Source: Lacticaseibacillus hulanensis
GTDB lineage: Bacteria > Bacillota > Bacilli > Lactobacillales > Lactobacillaceae
DNA: 64,000 bases
NCBI RefSeq assembly: GCF_004010095.1
Contig: NZ_RRYD01000004.1
Span: forward strand, 42,291-106,290
Direction: 5' to 3'
Below the pieces are notes generated by a model, which ran no database searches, was not told the DNA's origin, and worked only from the letters and a program-made list of their open reading frames with translations. Below, piece after piece: positions 39,326 through 49,466 of the stretch. The position numbers were made by a program, and so were the translations under genes. Positions within the stretch are counted from its first letter, which is position 1. Every line of letters starts with the position of its first letter.

Positions 39326-39985
39326 ATGCATATGATTCGCAGAGTTCTTTACTGGATTAACATGATTGGGGCCGTCGCTTATATTCTGATTTGCGGCCAG
39401 CGTCTTTCTGCCGGACATCCCTTGTACCATGATCAGTTGCAACTGATCGTGCAGGTGGCGTCGGGATTGGTAATTGCATCATTGCCCCTAATTCTCGAAC
39501 GACTAATGAAACGGCAGTTGCCAGACGTACTCGTGGCGCTATACGAGATTTTCATTTTGATGGCGATTTTACTTGGTACCGGGATGCAGGCATACTCGAT
39601 TCACTATTGGGATAAGGTTGAACACCTATTTTCCGCGGGAATCTTGGCGGGAACAGGGTACATGGTCTTTGCGGGATTAACGCCGCAAAAGTACCTGGAC
39701 CACATTTCCCCAGCATTAATTGGGTTATTTGCTGCAGTTTTCGGGATTAGCATTGGCGTTTTCTGGGAATTCTATGAGTTTACGGGTGACTCCTTGCTGG
39801 GGATGAACATGCAACGATACATGGCACACGGTCAGGCGCTGGTGGGTCAAGCTGCCCTATATGACACAATGGGTGACCTGCTAATGGACGTAGTGGGGAG
39901 CGTGCTACTTGGCATATACGGCTTTTTTGCAATCAGAAAAAACCGGCGCTGGCTCGACACGTTTAAGCTTCGAAAATTGAATTAA
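39326..39985 (+). CDS. Membrane protein, DUF2238/YjdF-like
   Basis: The 219-residue protein starts at ATG 39326, seven bases after AGGAGG. It has about six hydrophobic helices. Polar residues within them (YWDKVEHLFSAGILAGTGY, VFWEFYEFTGDSLLG, DTMGDLLMDVVGSVLLGI) resemble the DUF2238/YjdF family, in which Asp, Glu and His line the membrane interior. No activity is known. It stands alone between the small-RNA candidate and a hypothetical gene. Confidence 0.78.
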   Translation: MHMIRRVLYWINMIGAVAYILICGQRLSAGHPLYHDQLQLIVQVASGLVIASLPLILERLMKRQLPDVLVALYEIFILMAILLGTGMQAYSIHYWDKVEHLFSAGILAGTGYMVFAGLTPQKYLDHISPALIGLFAAVFGISIGVFWEFYEFTGDSLLGMNMQRYMAHGQALVGQAALYDTMGDLLMDVVGSVLLGIYGFFAIRKNRRWLDTFKLRKLN

Positions 39986-40112
39986 GGTTTTCTAAAATTA
40001 GGGAACCTTAATGCGATTTACTTGATTTACTTACGTATATAGCCCGGATGAAAATACCGGTGTACAATGTTCATGACCATGCAGAAAGTGACGAAAAGCC
40101 TTGCGTAATTCG

Positions 40113-40847
40113 ATGATGTACGTGCGATTTGAGCCAATCTCAACCGCGTTCGTGACGATGGGAATTGATCCCGTTGATATGTTGAATACGGCCAACGCAA
40201 ACCCGCAGCACATCTTGGTGTTGCCGCCGGTTACGGACGACCTAACAATTAATGCCCACACCGGCTTCAATGTAGTGGACGGTGGTGTGGCCGTTCGCCA
40301 ATTCCTGGAGAGTGTTCCCGGCCGCAATGCTGCTTGGCTGGATTACCGCGATGAGGGGTTTGTTGATGACCTTCTTCCACAAGAGATTGCGGAACTGCTC
40401 TATTTGGGGCACCGTAAAACCCACATGTCGTTGCCTTTTTACTATAAATTGCAGAATCAATATGCGCGCGTCCCGATGAATTCGGGATTGGTGAATTCAT
40501 ATTGGCGCCACCCAGAGATGTTCGAGGCGGTGTTTAGTGCGGCGATTGACCGGCATCTACGGGAACTACTTAACCAGCAGGCGTTCTGGCTACGGTTGCG
40601 GCGACATGAAAAACTACCACAGTTACCTTCATCGGTGCAGAAGACGTGGCAGGACAAGTTGCCAGACGGGCTTGGTTTTGATTGGAGTAAAGCCAAAGTC
40701 AGTGCACAGACGGTAATTATTCCACTAGTCCAGATATCGGAGCGCCGGTTGTACGTTGGCGTCGATATTGCGGACGTGCCGAGTTCTCAAGTTGGCCAGC
40801 TGGTGCTTAACCGAGCAACTGGGACCTGGCATTCAATGTTTTCGTAA
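40113..40847 (+). CDS. Hypothetical protein
   Basis: The protein has about 244 residues. The start is uncertain: ATG 40113 or 40116, or TTG 40101, none with a good ribosome binding site. The sequence looks like a real soluble protein (YVRFEPISTAFVTMGIDPVDML, DLLPQEIAELLYLGHRKTHM, RLYVGVDIADVPSSQVGQLV) but I do not recognise a family. It lacks signal or membrane segments. It lies 77 bp upstream of murF on the same strand and may share its transcript. Confidence 0.65.
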   Translation: MMYVRFEPISTAFVTMGIDPVDMLNTANANPQHILVLPPVTDDLTINAHTGFNVVDGGVAVRQFLESVPGRNAAWLDYRDEGFVDDLLPQEIAELLYLGHRKTHMSLPFYYKLQNQYARVPMNSGLVNSYWRHPEMFEAVFSAAIDRHLRELLNQQAFWLRLRRHEKLPQLPSSVQKTWQDKLPDGLGFDWSKAKVSAQTVIIPLVQISERRLYVGVDIADVPSSQVGQLVLNRATGTWHSMFS

Positions 40848-40924
40848 TCAAGTAAATAATTTAAAGCTGGGTGGCAGAAGTTACGTTACGTGATTTCGCC
40901 ACCTTTGAATTGGAGAAGTTAATC

Positions 40925-42310
40925 ATGAAAATGACCCTTCAGGAAATTGCAGGGGTTCTGAACACAACTGTAGCAAAAAATGTTGGACAGTACTCCGTGA
41001 CTGGGGTTTGTTTCGATACCCGGGAAATTAAGCCTGGAGATTTGTTTATTCCATTGCAAGGTGTTCGGGACGGCCATGATTTCATCGCGGCCGCAGCAAA
41101 AGGTGGCGCGGTGGCAAGTCTGTGTGCCGAAGACCACGACGATATTACGGCACCGATTCCGCTAATAATGGTGGCAGACCCGCTCAAGGCCCTGCAGGAA
41201 CTGGCACAGTACTACTTAATGATTAAGGTGAACCCCAAGGTGGTCGCCATTACCGGAAGCAACGGTAAGACAACAACCAAGGACATGACTGCTGCTGTGC
41301 TTTCCACTCAGTACCACGTGGTGAAGACTAGGGATAATTACAACAACAATATCGGTGTGCCGATGACGATTCTCAGCATGGAAACTAACACTGAGGTTTT
41401 GGTCGTCGAAATGGGCATGGATCACCCTGGTGAACTTGATTTTCTGAGCCGGATGGCAGAACCAGACGTGGCCGTGGTTACCATGATTGGTGAGGCCCAC
41501 ATCGAGTTCTTCAAAACCCGGGACCGGATAGCCGATGCGAAGATGGAAATCACGCACGGGCTCAAGGAAGATGGCTTGTTCATTTATAACGGTGACGAAC
41601 CATTGCTCCGCGAACGTGCTACTGATGTGGACCAAGACAAAAAGACGTTTGGGCTCGATCCGACGAATGATTTGTACGCCAAGAACATTGTTGCGCACCA
41701 GACACACACGGAGTTTGATTTGTCCCGCTGGCCTGACTTACACTTTGACATTCCCATCATGGGTGAATACAACGTCACTAACGCGCTGGCTGCGATTCTT
41801 GTTGGCCGCCGTTTCCACGTTAAGCCCGAAGCCATCCAGCGCGCTTTGGCCACGTTCAAGGTCACGAGCAACCGCACACAGTGGCTGGTTGGGGATGCCG
41901 GTGAGTCCATCCTGAGCGATGTCTACAACGCGAACCCAACGGCCATGGCGGCAGTACTAACCAACTTTGCTGGTTTCCCAACGAAGGGGCGGCGGATTGC
42001 CGTCCTCGGTGACATGCTCGAACTTGGTGAGGCTAGTCACGATTTGCATGCGGGATTAGCGGATGTTCTCGACCCGGACAAAATTAATGAAGTATACCTG
42101 TACGGCAACGAGATGGTTGCTCTACGTGATGCACTTGCGGATAAGTACCCTGAAGAAGCTATTCACTACTACCCAGAGGGCGAGCAGAAACGAATGATTA
42201 TCAACTTGCTTGATAACGTGAAGTCAGTCGACCTCGTCATGCTTAAGGGTAGCCATGGGATGCACCTCGAGAACGTATTGACAGCACTGCTTGAGGCGGA
42301 ACGCGGATAA
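40925..42310 (+). CDS. murF: UDP-MurNAc-tripeptide--D-Ala-D-Ala ligase
   Basis: The 461-residue enzyme adds D-Ala-D-Ala to UDP-MurNAc-tripeptide, the last cytoplasmic step of peptidoglycan precursor synthesis. The N-terminal domain has VCFDTREIKPGDLFIPL, the P-loop is ITGSNGKTTTKDM, and MGMDHPGELDFLSRM and YNANPTAM mark the Mur ligase core. The ATG at 40925 is preceded by TTGGAGAAG. The stop is five bases from the left end of composite element 3. It is next to cshA, as in many lactobacilli. Confidence 0.96.
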   Translation: MKMTLQEIAGVLNTTVAKNVGQYSVTGVCFDTREIKPGDLFIPLQGVRDGHDFIAAAAKGGAVASLCAEDHDDITAPIPLIMVADPLKALQELAQYYLMIKVNPKVVAITGSNGKTTTKDMTAAVLSTQYHVVKTRDNYNNNIGVPMTILSMETNTEVLVVEMGMDHPGELDFLSRMAEPDVAVVTMIGEAHIEFFKTRDRIADAKMEITHGLKEDGLFIYNGDEPLLRERATDVDQDKKTFGLDPTNDLYAKNIVAHQTHTEFDLSRWPDLHFDIPIMGEYNVTNALAAILVGRRFHVKPEAIQRALATFKVTSNRTQWLVGDAGESILSDVYNANPTAMAAVLTNFAGFPTKGRRIAVLGDMLELGEASHDLHAGLADVLDPDKINEVYLYGNEMVALRDALADKYPEEAIHYYPEGEQKRMIINLLDNVKSVDLVMLKGSHGMHLENVLTALLEAERG

Positions 42311-42314
42311 CTTT

Positions 42315-43206
42315 CGCTGTCCGGCAGCGTAAGTGGTTTTGGTGAAGGTCCCGTTACGGAGTGGTATAGGGCCGCGACTGGGCGGGGCCGGTGCGCGTTC
42401 CGTGCGGCTGGGATTTTCCGTGCGGCCAGTTGAAGCCCCAAAAGCGGGGTCTTCAACCTAAAAATTGAGCCCCGTATCTGCTTTTGGGAGCTACGAACTT
42501 AATACGTATTGTTAGGACCTGTGGGGAAGTTATGCTCTTCCTAGCGGGTCTTAATTTTTGCCGGCTATGGTGTGGAGAAGCCCAATGTAAAAAACGCATT
42601 GGTCTTCTCTCACCATAGCTTTCACAGGAAAATCCCAGCCGCACTACACACGCACCGCCCCCGCCCCGTCGCTACATCGTGGTTAAAGTCCTCGCTCGCG
42701 ATTTCTAAGTACAACTGAGAAATTCACAACCAAGGTAATTACCTCAGACCCGTTCAGTTTTCCTCTTTGAAGCTGGTGCCGAGTCTGGATTTATACCGCT
42801 ATCCAGCGGAGCGTTGTGGGGTTTGGCCGGAGGGTCCGGGCTGGGCCTCGGGTGTGCCGCCCAGCCGTGGCAACAAGAATAGAAGGTGTGACGACCGCGG
42901 TTTTTGCGGTTGGCACACCCTCTATTCTTGTGGGAAAAATTTAGATTTGTGTGAGGAGCTGTCAGGTCTTAGTTACAAGATGAAACGAGCGTCAACATGC
43001 CAAGCATGGTACGAGTTAGATTTGGGCTGCGACGATGCAAAGCTAAATTTTTAGTCTGGAGACGGCGGTTTTCCGGCTCCAGACGACCGCCACAGCGACC
43101 ACGGCGAAGCACACCCGAGGCCCAGCCCGGACCCGGAGGCCAAACCCCACAACGCGGAGCCTCCACTGGTCTACCTCCGCAAAACCACTCACACTGCCGG
43201 ACAGCG
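42315..43206 (+). repeat. Composite palindromic element, copy 3 (A then B, complete)
   Basis: Outer inverted ends are CGCTGTCCGGCAGCG (42315-42329) and CACTGCCGGACAGCG (43192-43206); the similarity extends inward as GTRAGTGGTTTTG on both sides. Half A spans about 42378-42668 and half B about 42805-43164. The A hairpin reads CCAATGT/GCATTGG, with one wobble pair. The B hairpin uses the CAAGAATAGA stem. The element is 892 bp and starts five bases after the murF stop. No protein is supported inside. Confidence 0.93.
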
Positions 43207-43339
43207 TTTGCTTTCATTGTGGCTGGAAGTTGTTTAAATGAAATTGGAGTCTGGACGGACGGCGAAATAATCTGTTGCATAATTTGCAATGATAGCTGAA
43301 ATCTCTCACAAATCTTATCACACTTTCAGAAAACTGCTT

Positions 43340-43368
43340 TTGCAATAGAAGCTAATCAATGGTAAACT
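43340..43368 (+). promoter_or_regulatory. cshA promoter with long leader
   Basis: TTGCAA (43340-43345), 17 bases, TAAACT (43363-43368). The leader would be about 170 nt and holds the hairpins ATGCTTT/GAAAGCAT and GGTCGC/GCGACC. Long structured leaders are common on cold-induced helicase mRNAs. Confidence 0.55.
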
Positions 43369-43546
43369 AATTGGAATGCTTTTTACGAAAGCATCACGTG
43401 AGCACTTTTCAAAACAGCATTTTCAAATGTGTTTCCATCCTGTTTTGTGAGGTGCCGTTGTCGTCAGTTGGTCGCTAAACTGCGACCCATAGGATATATG
43501 TAAGTGTTATTTTAGATGATACGCTTGCAAACAGGAGGAATCATTT

Positions 43547-45106
43547 TTGAAATTTGCTGAACTTGGTCTTGACCAGGAGTTGCTGAACGCCGTTGAACGT
43601 TCCGGTTTTGAAGAAGCAACACCAATCCAGGCAGAGACCATTCCGCTCGTACTTAGCGGTAAAGACGTTATCGGCCAAGCACAGACCGGTACCGGTAAGA
43701 CCGCTGCTTTTGGTTTGCCATTGCTTAACCACATTGACCCAGAAGACCGTTCCATTCAGGCGCTCGTAATTTCCCCAACGCGTGAACTTGCAATTCAGAC
43801 CCAGGAAGAACTTTACCGTCTTGGCCGTGACAAGCACGCCAAGGTTCAGGCAGTTTATGGTGGTGCTGATATTCGCCGCCAGATTCGTGCTTTGTCTGAC
43901 CACCCCCAGATTCTCGTGGGGACACCCGGTCGTTTGCTTGACCACATTAACCGCCACACGGTTAAGCTCGGCCAGTTGAAGACCTTGGTTCTTGATGAAG
44001 CCGACGAAATGCTCGACATGGGCTTTGTTGAAGACATCGAAAGCATCGCTTCTCAGGCACCTGCAGACCGGCAGACACTGCTGTTCTCCGCAACGATGCC
44101 AGCACCAATCATGAACATCACGAAGAAGTTCATGCACGAACCAGTTACCGTCAAGATTAAGAGCAAGGAACTGACCGCTGACAGCATTGAACAGTACTAT
44201 GTTCGTGCCAAGGACTACGAAAAGTTCGATGTTATGACCCGCATCTTTGACGTGCAGGCTCCTGAACTCGCACTTATCTTCGGCCGGACCAAGCGTCGTG
44301 TTGACGAACTGACCAAGGGCTTACAGGCTCGCGGTTACCGTGCTGAAGGTATTCATGGTGATCTTACTCAGCAGAAGCGGATGCAAGTTTTGCGTCAGTT
44401 CAAGAGTGGTCAGCTTGACTTCCTTGTTGCAACGGACGTCGCTGCTCGTGGGCTCGATATTTCCAACGTCACCCACGTTTACAACTACGACATTCCTCAG
44501 GACCCAGACAGTTACGTTCACCGTATCGGGCGGACGGGCCGTGCCGGGAAGTCCGGGATTGCCGTAACCTTCGTTGCTCCTAACGAAATCGATTACCTGC
44601 ACACCATTGAGGATCTGACGAAGAAGCGGATGCTTCCCCTCAAGCCACCAACGGAAGCTGAAGCCTTTAAGGGCCAAATGGCGACCGCTCTGGCAACGGT
44701 GAAGGAACAGCTCGCAGCTGATGATCTGGACCGCTTTTCTGATGAAGCCGCACAGCTTCTGACCGAATACACCCCAGAACAGCTCGTGATGGCATACCTC
44801 AAGGCAGTCGCACCTGATGACGCGTCCAGCGTCCCAGTTAAGATTACGCCAGAACGTCCTCTGCCAAGCCATCGTCGTGGCGGTGGTAACGGCTACCGTG
44901 GCGGCAACCGCAATGGCGGCGGTAACCGTCGCTTTAGCAGCGGCCGTAGTAACGGTGGTTACAACGGGCACGGCAACGGTAATCGGCGTGAAGGCGGCGA
45001 AGGCAAGCGTCGTTTTGATGACCGCGATCACCGTGGCGGCAAGCGCTACGACAACCGGGATTCCCGCGATGGGAACAAGGGTGGCTACCGCGGCTCTAAG
45101 CACTAG
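43547..45106 (+). CDS. cshA: DEAD-box RNA helicase CshA
   Basis: The 519-residue helicase begins with a Q-motif region ([23 protein letters not shown]). It has [16 protein letters not shown] (Walker A), [22 protein letters not shown] (DEAD), LFSATMP (SAT), [12 protein letters not shown] and [13 protein letters not shown]. The last 90 residues are rich in Gly, Arg and Asn ([15 protein letters not shown] repeats) and bind RNA. CshA is a component of RNA decay and ribosome assembly, important in the cold. It starts with TTG (43547) nine bases after AGGAGG. Confidence 0.95.
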   Translation: MKFAELGLDQELLNAVERSGFEEATPIQAETIPLVLSGKDVIGQAQTGTGKTAAFGLPLLNHIDPEDRSIQALVISPTRELAIQTQEELYRLGRDKHAKVQAVYGGADIRRQIRALSDHPQILVGTPGRLLDHINRHTVKLGQLKTLVLDEADEMLDMGFVEDIESIASQAPADRQTLLFSATMPAPIMNITKKFMHEPVTVKIKSKELTADSIEQYYVRAKDYEKFDVMTRIFDVQAPELALIFGRTKRRVDELTKGLQARGYRAEGIHGDLTQQKRMQVLRQFKSGQLDFLVATDVAARGLDISNVTHVYNYDIPQDPDSYVHRIGRTGRAGKSGIAVTFVAPNEIDYLHTIEDLTKKRMLPLKPPTEAEAFKGQMATALATVKEQLAADDLDRFSDEAAQLLTEYTPEQLVMAYLKAVAPDDASSVPVKITPERPLPSHRRGGGNGYRGGNRNGGGNRRFSSGRSNGGYNGHGNGNRREGGEGKRRFDDRDHRGGKRYDNRDSRDGNKGGYRGSKH

Positions 45107-45119
45107 CCATTAAATAAGG

Positions 45120-45168
45120 ACCAGACAGGACAGACATGATTTTCGTCTGTTGTGCCTGGTTTTTTTTG
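45120..45168 (+). terminator. cshA terminator
   Basis: ACCAG/CTGGT and ACAGAC/GTCTGT form a two-part stem followed by eight T residues. Confidence 0.9.
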
Positions 45169-45220
45169 GCCTGCGGCAGCCTGGTGGGGATGCACATTTG
45201 CAGTATGTAGGAACAAATAA

Positions 45221-45249
45221 TTGACGTTTAGGGGAAAAGCGACTATTCT
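45221..45249 (+). promoter_or_regulatory. Promoter of a candidate small RNA
   Basis: TTGACG (45221-45226), a 17-base spacer and TATTCT (45244-45249). Confidence 0.6.
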
Positions 45250-45255
45250 GTTGGT

Positions 45256-45390
45256 GTAGGAATTACAGACTGAACCACATGGGAGTGTAGGTAGATTAAG
45301 CCTCAGTCGTTTTTTCCAGCGTGGTAAGCGTGCTTCTGGGGAGAAGTGACGCGGACCCCATGACGTCAATGGACGTTATGGGGCTTTTTT
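45256..45390 (+). ncRNA. Candidate small RNA of about 135 nt
   Basis: The unit starts about seven bases after TATTCT and ends at a terminator CCCCAT, ACGT / ACGT, ATGGGG (45356-45383) with six T residues. Inside, GACTGA (45268) pairs with TCAGTC (45303) and CCAG (45316) with CTGG (45336). There is no ribosome binding site or conserved frame. It is flanked by the cshA terminator and a separate downstream gene, so it should be an independent transcript. I do not recognise it as SRP, 6S or tmRNA. Confidence 0.6.
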
Positions 45391-45563
45391 AGTGGTTGCT
45401 CTAGACACACCAATGCTTGCATCATCATGAAATATCGCTGAAAATACGTTATTTCACTTTGCAAACACCCTAGGATTAGCTACACTATACAGGATAGTGT
45501 TTTTAAAGGCGTCGGTTTGTGGCGCAGTTGAAATATATTTTGCACCAGCAAAGGAGAACTCTC

Positions 45564-45917
45564 GTGCCAGCAGAAATTGATAATAACCAGCTCGTACAAC
45601 GTTACATGAAGTTGCAGGCGGCTCACCGTCCATACTTCTTGGCCGTTAAGGAATACATTGATATTCAGATTGGCAAACTATACAAGCACCTTGAAACTAG
45701 TTTCCAAGACACCGTCAGCTTGTCCATTATGGATGCCATTGAGTACGCTGAAGCGAAGGGCGAAAAGTTGCCACTCAACATCAACGCAACGCTCGCAACG
45801 CAAAACTACATTTACAAAGTGCTTGATAACCTGGGAATTCTGATCGAAGGTAATCATGCGGCCCGCGATATTGTTATTGGCAAGCTGAACTTTGAAAACC
45901 GTGCACGGTACATCTAA
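45564..45917 (+). CDS. Small hypothetical protein
   Basis: The 117-residue protein starts at GTG 45564, seven bases after AAGGAG; an upstream GTG at 45519 has no such site. It is mostly helical (NQLVQRYMKLQAAHRPYFLAV, DIQIGKLYKHLETSF, ATLATQNYIYKVLDNLGIL) and lacks signal or membrane segments. I do not recognise a family. It converges with the P-type ATPase gene and the two share a bidirectional terminator. Confidence 0.75.
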   Translation: MPAEIDNNQLVQRYMKLQAAHRPYFLAVKEYIDIQIGKLYKHLETSFQDTVSLSIMDAIEYAEAKGEKLPLNINATLATQNYIYKVLDNLGILIEGNHAARDIVIGKLNFENRARYI

Positions 45918-45936
45918 ATAGATAGTTGCAGCTAAC

Positions 45937-45978
45937 AAAAAACAGCATTTCCGATTTATTGCGGAAATGCTGTTTTTT
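45937..45978. terminator. Bidirectional terminator
   Basis: AAAAAACAGCATTTCCG pairs perfectly with CGGAAATGCTGTTTTTT, between convergent genes. Confidence 0.95.
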
Positions 45979-46011
45979 CGCGTTCAGCGGTTGAATTGCT
46001 GGACGAACCGG

Positions 46012-48348
46012 CTAATGGCGCCAGTTAATTTTGGCTAAAATGCGGCGGCCCAGGAACTCTTGGAGCAGGAGGTACACTGGGACCGTCGATACCGCCAGCG
46101 GGGCGTACAGGAGGAACCAACGCCAATCCCATAGGTTAACCAGGGAGAACAGCGGGTTGACGACGAAAAACACGCCAAAGAGGGCGACACCGACAATGAC
46201 GACCATTCCGAATTTGTAGCGGTTAAATGGCCGGGATACGCGGAACAGAACGTTGTACGAGACGCACCCAATCATGAACACAACGAGTGTGCCCGTCGTG
46301 TTGAACGGAATGTGCCATAGATATTCGAGCCAGGTCAGGCCAAGTGTGTAGAGCACAATGGCCAGTGATGCCGGTGCGGCGTAAGTCATAACCTTTTGCA
46401 GGAATTGGCCGGTAACCCGGGCGAAGTTGGGTTCAAGTGTCAGGAAAAACGATGGAATTGCAACGGCCACGGCTGACACGGGGGTCAAATAAATTGGCAC
46501 AATTGGGTAGTCCATGTTCAAGAAGATGAAGATGGCAGCCAGCGCAGCGGAGTACATGGTCTTAATTAAGTAGAGTGACGCCACGGATTCGATGTTGTTA
46601 ATGACCCGCCGTCCCTCATTGAGGACACCGGTCATTGCGTCGAAATTCGAATCGAGTAGAACAAAATCGGCGATGGCACTTGCCGCGTCCGCCCCGCTGG
46701 CCATTGCGATGGAGCAGTCGGCTTGGCGCATTGCGAGCACATCATTAACCCCATCCCCAGTCATCGCGACGGTGTGGTTATCTTCCTGGTACGCGGCAAT
46801 TAGCGAGCGCTTCTGCTCGGGGGTCACGCGCCCGAAGACGGTGTAATCGCGCATGAGGGCGTGGAAATCGGCGTTTGCAGGGATTGTGGCCATGTTCACG
46901 TACCGGTCCGCACCGGCAATCTGGGCCTGGCGCGCAACGTTGGCGACGGTGACGGGGTTATCCCCGGAAATCACCTTGAGATCAACATCCTGCTTGGCAA
47001 AAAAGCCCAGCGTTTCGATTGCTGTTGGCCGTAATTCATCAGCAATGGTAATTAGGCCAAACAGTTCGGGGTCTGGCAGCGGGTTGGTAAGGCCGGCAGA
47101 CTTGCCGACCACAAGCACGCGCAGCCCCTTTTGCGCAGCGTTCTTGACGATTGCCGCCGCGGCGGTGGGCAGACCGTTTGGAAAAGTGAATTCTGGTGCC
47201 CCGATGAAGTAGCTGTTGCCGTCGCTGAAACTGGCCCCAGACCATTTGCGCGCCGAGCTAAACGGTACGGTTTCGGTCGTTGTCCAAAATTTGGGTTGTG
47301 GCATGGCGGCCTTAATTGCGAGTGCGGTCTCATTGTCATCGTTCAGCGCGTAGATAATCGCTGCGGCAACCTGGTCAACCTCCGCTTTTGTGTGCGTACT
47401 GGTTGCGATTGTGTCGATGAGCTTGAGCTTGCCACTCGTGATGGTACCAGTTTTATCGAGGCAAATCGTGTCAACTCGAGCAAGTGCCTCGATGGCGGTG
47501 AGGGAGCGCACGAGCACGCGCTTCTTAGCAAGGTGCAGGCTAGAAACTGCGAGGGCGACGTTTGTCAGCAGCACCAGCCCTTCTGGAATCATCCCAATGA
47601 CCGCGGCGCTGGTGGTGAGAATGGCGCGGTTGTAGTCACCGCGGCGGAACATGGAGACGGCAAACAGGGCAACACCAAGGGGGATGAGAATCCATGTGAG
47701 TACCTGAATTATCCGGTTAATCGTGGCGAGAAGCTGGCTAGTGCTTTCCCTTTCGGATTTTGCCTCCAGCGCCAGTTTGGCGGCGAAGGTTTGGTTACCG
47801 ACGTGGGTGACGCGCATCTCTGAGTTACCGGCGACGACGAAGCTACCGGAAAGCAATTGGTCGCCGGGGGCCTTAGTAATCGCGTTCGGTTCACCAGTTA
47901 ACGGGCTTTCGTCGATTTCAACGTGTGTGTCTACGATTACTGTCCCGTCGACGCTGATTTGGTCACCGCGGCGAATGAGGACAACATCATCGACCACAAT
48001 CTGGTCTTGGGGAATTGTGGCTTCTTTGCCATCTCGGCGCACACGTGCTTTTGCCTGATTTAAGATTGTGAGGGAATCAAGCTGGCGTTTTGCGCGGATT
48101 TCTTGGAAGGTCCCAATTGCGGTGTTGACGATGGCCACGCCAAGGAAAAGCAGGTTGGTGTAGCTGCCGGTCGTGAAAATAAGGGCACCTAACACCACAT
48201 TAACGAGGTTGAAGAGGGTGAAGGTATTGCCGGCGATAATCTGGCTAACTGAGCGTGTCAGTGGGGTCATGGTTGTGTTAACCGCTCCGGCTTGAACACG
48301 CTGAGTGACTGCCGCGGCGGTTAAGCCCTGATTTTTTGTGGTCGCCAT
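46012..48348 (-). CDS. Cation-transporting P-type ATPase (CtpE-like)
   Basis: The 778-residue pump has the full P-type set: the actuator motif DESPLTGEPNA, the phosphorylation site CLDKTGTITSGKL, a nucleotide-binding KWSGASF region, and hinge MTGDGVNDVLAMRQADCSIAM. Membrane helix 4 reads IPEGLVLLTNVALAVS. That sequence resembles CtpE-type ATPases, linked to calcium uptake in mycobacteria. The ATG at 48348 is chosen because AGGAGG is seven bases away; ATG 48354 is only one base away. The transported ion is inferred, not shown. Confidence 0.9.
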   Translation of the reverse strand: MATTKNQGLTAAAVTQRVQAGAVNTTMTPLTRSVSQIIAGNTFTLFNLVNVVLGALIFTTGSYTNLLFLGVAIVNTAIGTFQEIRAKRQLDSLTILNQAKARVRRDGKEATIPQDQIVVDDVVLIRRGDQISVDGTVIVDTHVEIDESPLTGEPNAITKAPGDQLLSGSFVVAGNSEMRVTHVGNQTFAAKLALEAKSERESTSQLLATINRIIQVLTWILIPLGVALFAVSMFRRGDYNRAILTTSAAVIGMIPEGLVLLTNVALAVSSLHLAKKRVLVRSLTAIEALARVDTICLDKTGTITSGKLKLIDTIATSTHTKAEVDQVAAAIIYALNDDNETALAIKAAMPQPKFWTTTETVPFSSARKWSGASFSDGNSYFIGAPEFTFPNGLPTAAAAIVKNAAQKGLRVLVVGKSAGLTNPLPDPELFGLITIADELRPTAIETLGFFAKQDVDLKVISGDNPVTVANVARQAQIAGADRYVNMATIPANADFHALMRDYTVFGRVTPEQKRSLIAAYQEDNHTVAMTGDGVNDVLAMRQADCSIAMASGADAASAIADFVLLDSNFDAMTGVLNEGRRVINNIESVASLYLIKTMYSAALAAIFIFLNMDYPIVPIYLTPVSAVAVAIPSFFLTLEPNFARVTGQFLQKVMTYAAPASLAIVLYTLGLTWLEYLWHIPFNTTGTLVVFMIGCVSYNVLFRVSRPFNRYKFGMVVIVGVALFGVFFVVNPLFSLVNLWDWRWFLLYAPLAVSTVPVYLLLQEFLGRRILAKINWRH

Positions 48349-48538
48349 GTGCATACCTCCTTAACTAAGTGTAATCTGAGATGATTGTTGTTACCTTCAT
48401 TTTACTGGTTTGGCGGGGTAAATGGGTGGCAGGGACAATATTTTAGGCTAAATCTTAAGGGTACTGGGATCAAAGCAACTTGTCTGGCGTACGGTGCTGC
48501 GCAATAATGGGAACAATACATAATTTGGAGATGATTTT

Positions 48539-49453
48539 TTGCCCAAAACAAAGAAAAACGGCACCCGCTTCGTGACCCTCAGCAACGGATATCACATATG
48601 GACGCAGACAACTGGCAGTGGTGACATTCAGTTGTTGACGCTGCACGGTGGCCCCGGTGGCACGAATGAGGTGTTCGAGAACTTTGGCGAGAAGCTCGCG
48701 CAATACGGGGTCAGCGTTAGTCGCTACGATCAGCTCGGTTCTTGGTTCTCCGATCAACCGGATTTCACGGACCCAGAAAACCGGAAAAAATTCCTTAACA
48801 TCGATTACTATCTGGATGAGGTTGAAGAAGTCCGGCAACAACTTGGCCTAGACAATTTCTTCCTGCTCGGTCAGTCGTGGGGCGGGGTTTTGGCAATCGA
48901 ATACGCGCTGAAGTATGGCCAGCATCTGCGCGGCCTGATATTAAGCTCGATGATTGATAACCTCGATGAATATATCGACAACATCAACGCAATTCGTGAA
49001 TCGATGTTTAGCGCTGAAGAGGTAGCGTTCATGCAGCAATGTGAAGCTGAGCACAACTTCAGTGACCCGCATTACGTTGAACTAGTCGCACAACTGGGTG
49101 AAAATTACCTGCACCATGCCAGTGACCCGCAGCCAAAACACTTAATTTCAACCATGGCCACACCCGTATACAATTATTTTCAGGGTGACAACGAGTTCGT
49201 GATGGTTGGGGCCTTGAAGGATTGGGATCGACGCGGCGACCTTAAGAACATCACGGTGCCAACCTACTTGACCTTTGGCGGCCACGAGACAATGCCGCTA
49301 ACGGCCGCACGGCGCATGGCAAGCGAGTTGCCTAACAGCCGCTTGCACATCACGCCAAATGCTGGTCATGGGCAGATGCTTGATAATCCGGATGATTATT
49401 TTGCCAACTTGGGTGCATTTTTGACTGATGTGACGAACGGTAACCCGCTGTAG
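48539..49453 (+). CDS. Proline iminopeptidase-like alpha/beta hydrolase
   Basis: The 304-residue protein has the S33 peptidase layout: LLTLHGGPGGTNEVFENF (oxyanion HGGPG), SRYDQLGSWFSDQP, the nucleophile elbow GQSWGGVLAIEYALKYG, and a late NAGHGQMLDNP with the catalytic His. It should release N-terminal proline from peptides, a common step in casein-peptide use by lactic acid bacteria. It starts with TTG (48539) after TTGGAGATG. The GNAT gene follows 13 bp after the stop and is probably co-transcribed. It is about the size of PepI. Confidence 0.9.
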   Translation: MPKTKKNGTRFVTLSNGYHIWTQTTGSGDIQLLTLHGGPGGTNEVFENFGEKLAQYGVSVSRYDQLGSWFSDQPDFTDPENRKKFLNIDYYLDEVEEVRQQLGLDNFFLLGQSWGGVLAIEYALKYGQHLRGLILSSMIDNLDEYIDNINAIRESMFSAEEVAFMQQCEAEHNFSDPHYVELVAQLGENYLHHASDPQPKHLISTMATPVYNYFQGDNEFVMVGALKDWDRRGDLKNITVPTYLTFGGHETMPLTAARRMASELPNSRLHITPNAGHGQMLDNPDDYFANLGAFLTDVTNGNPL

Positions 49454-49466
49454 GAGGAAGTAGTTT

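Noticed and set aside
42767..43054. Open frames inside the composite elements, some giving similar peptides such as ERCGVWPEGPGWASG
   Set aside because: The similarity reflects the repeated DNA. Frames are short, lack ribosome binding sites, lie in either orientation and break at different points between copies.
44321..45103. A 260-codon antisense frame over cshA, and similar long antisense frames over other genes
   Set aside because: They follow the codon bias of the sense gene, have no binding site and show repetitive low-complexity translation.
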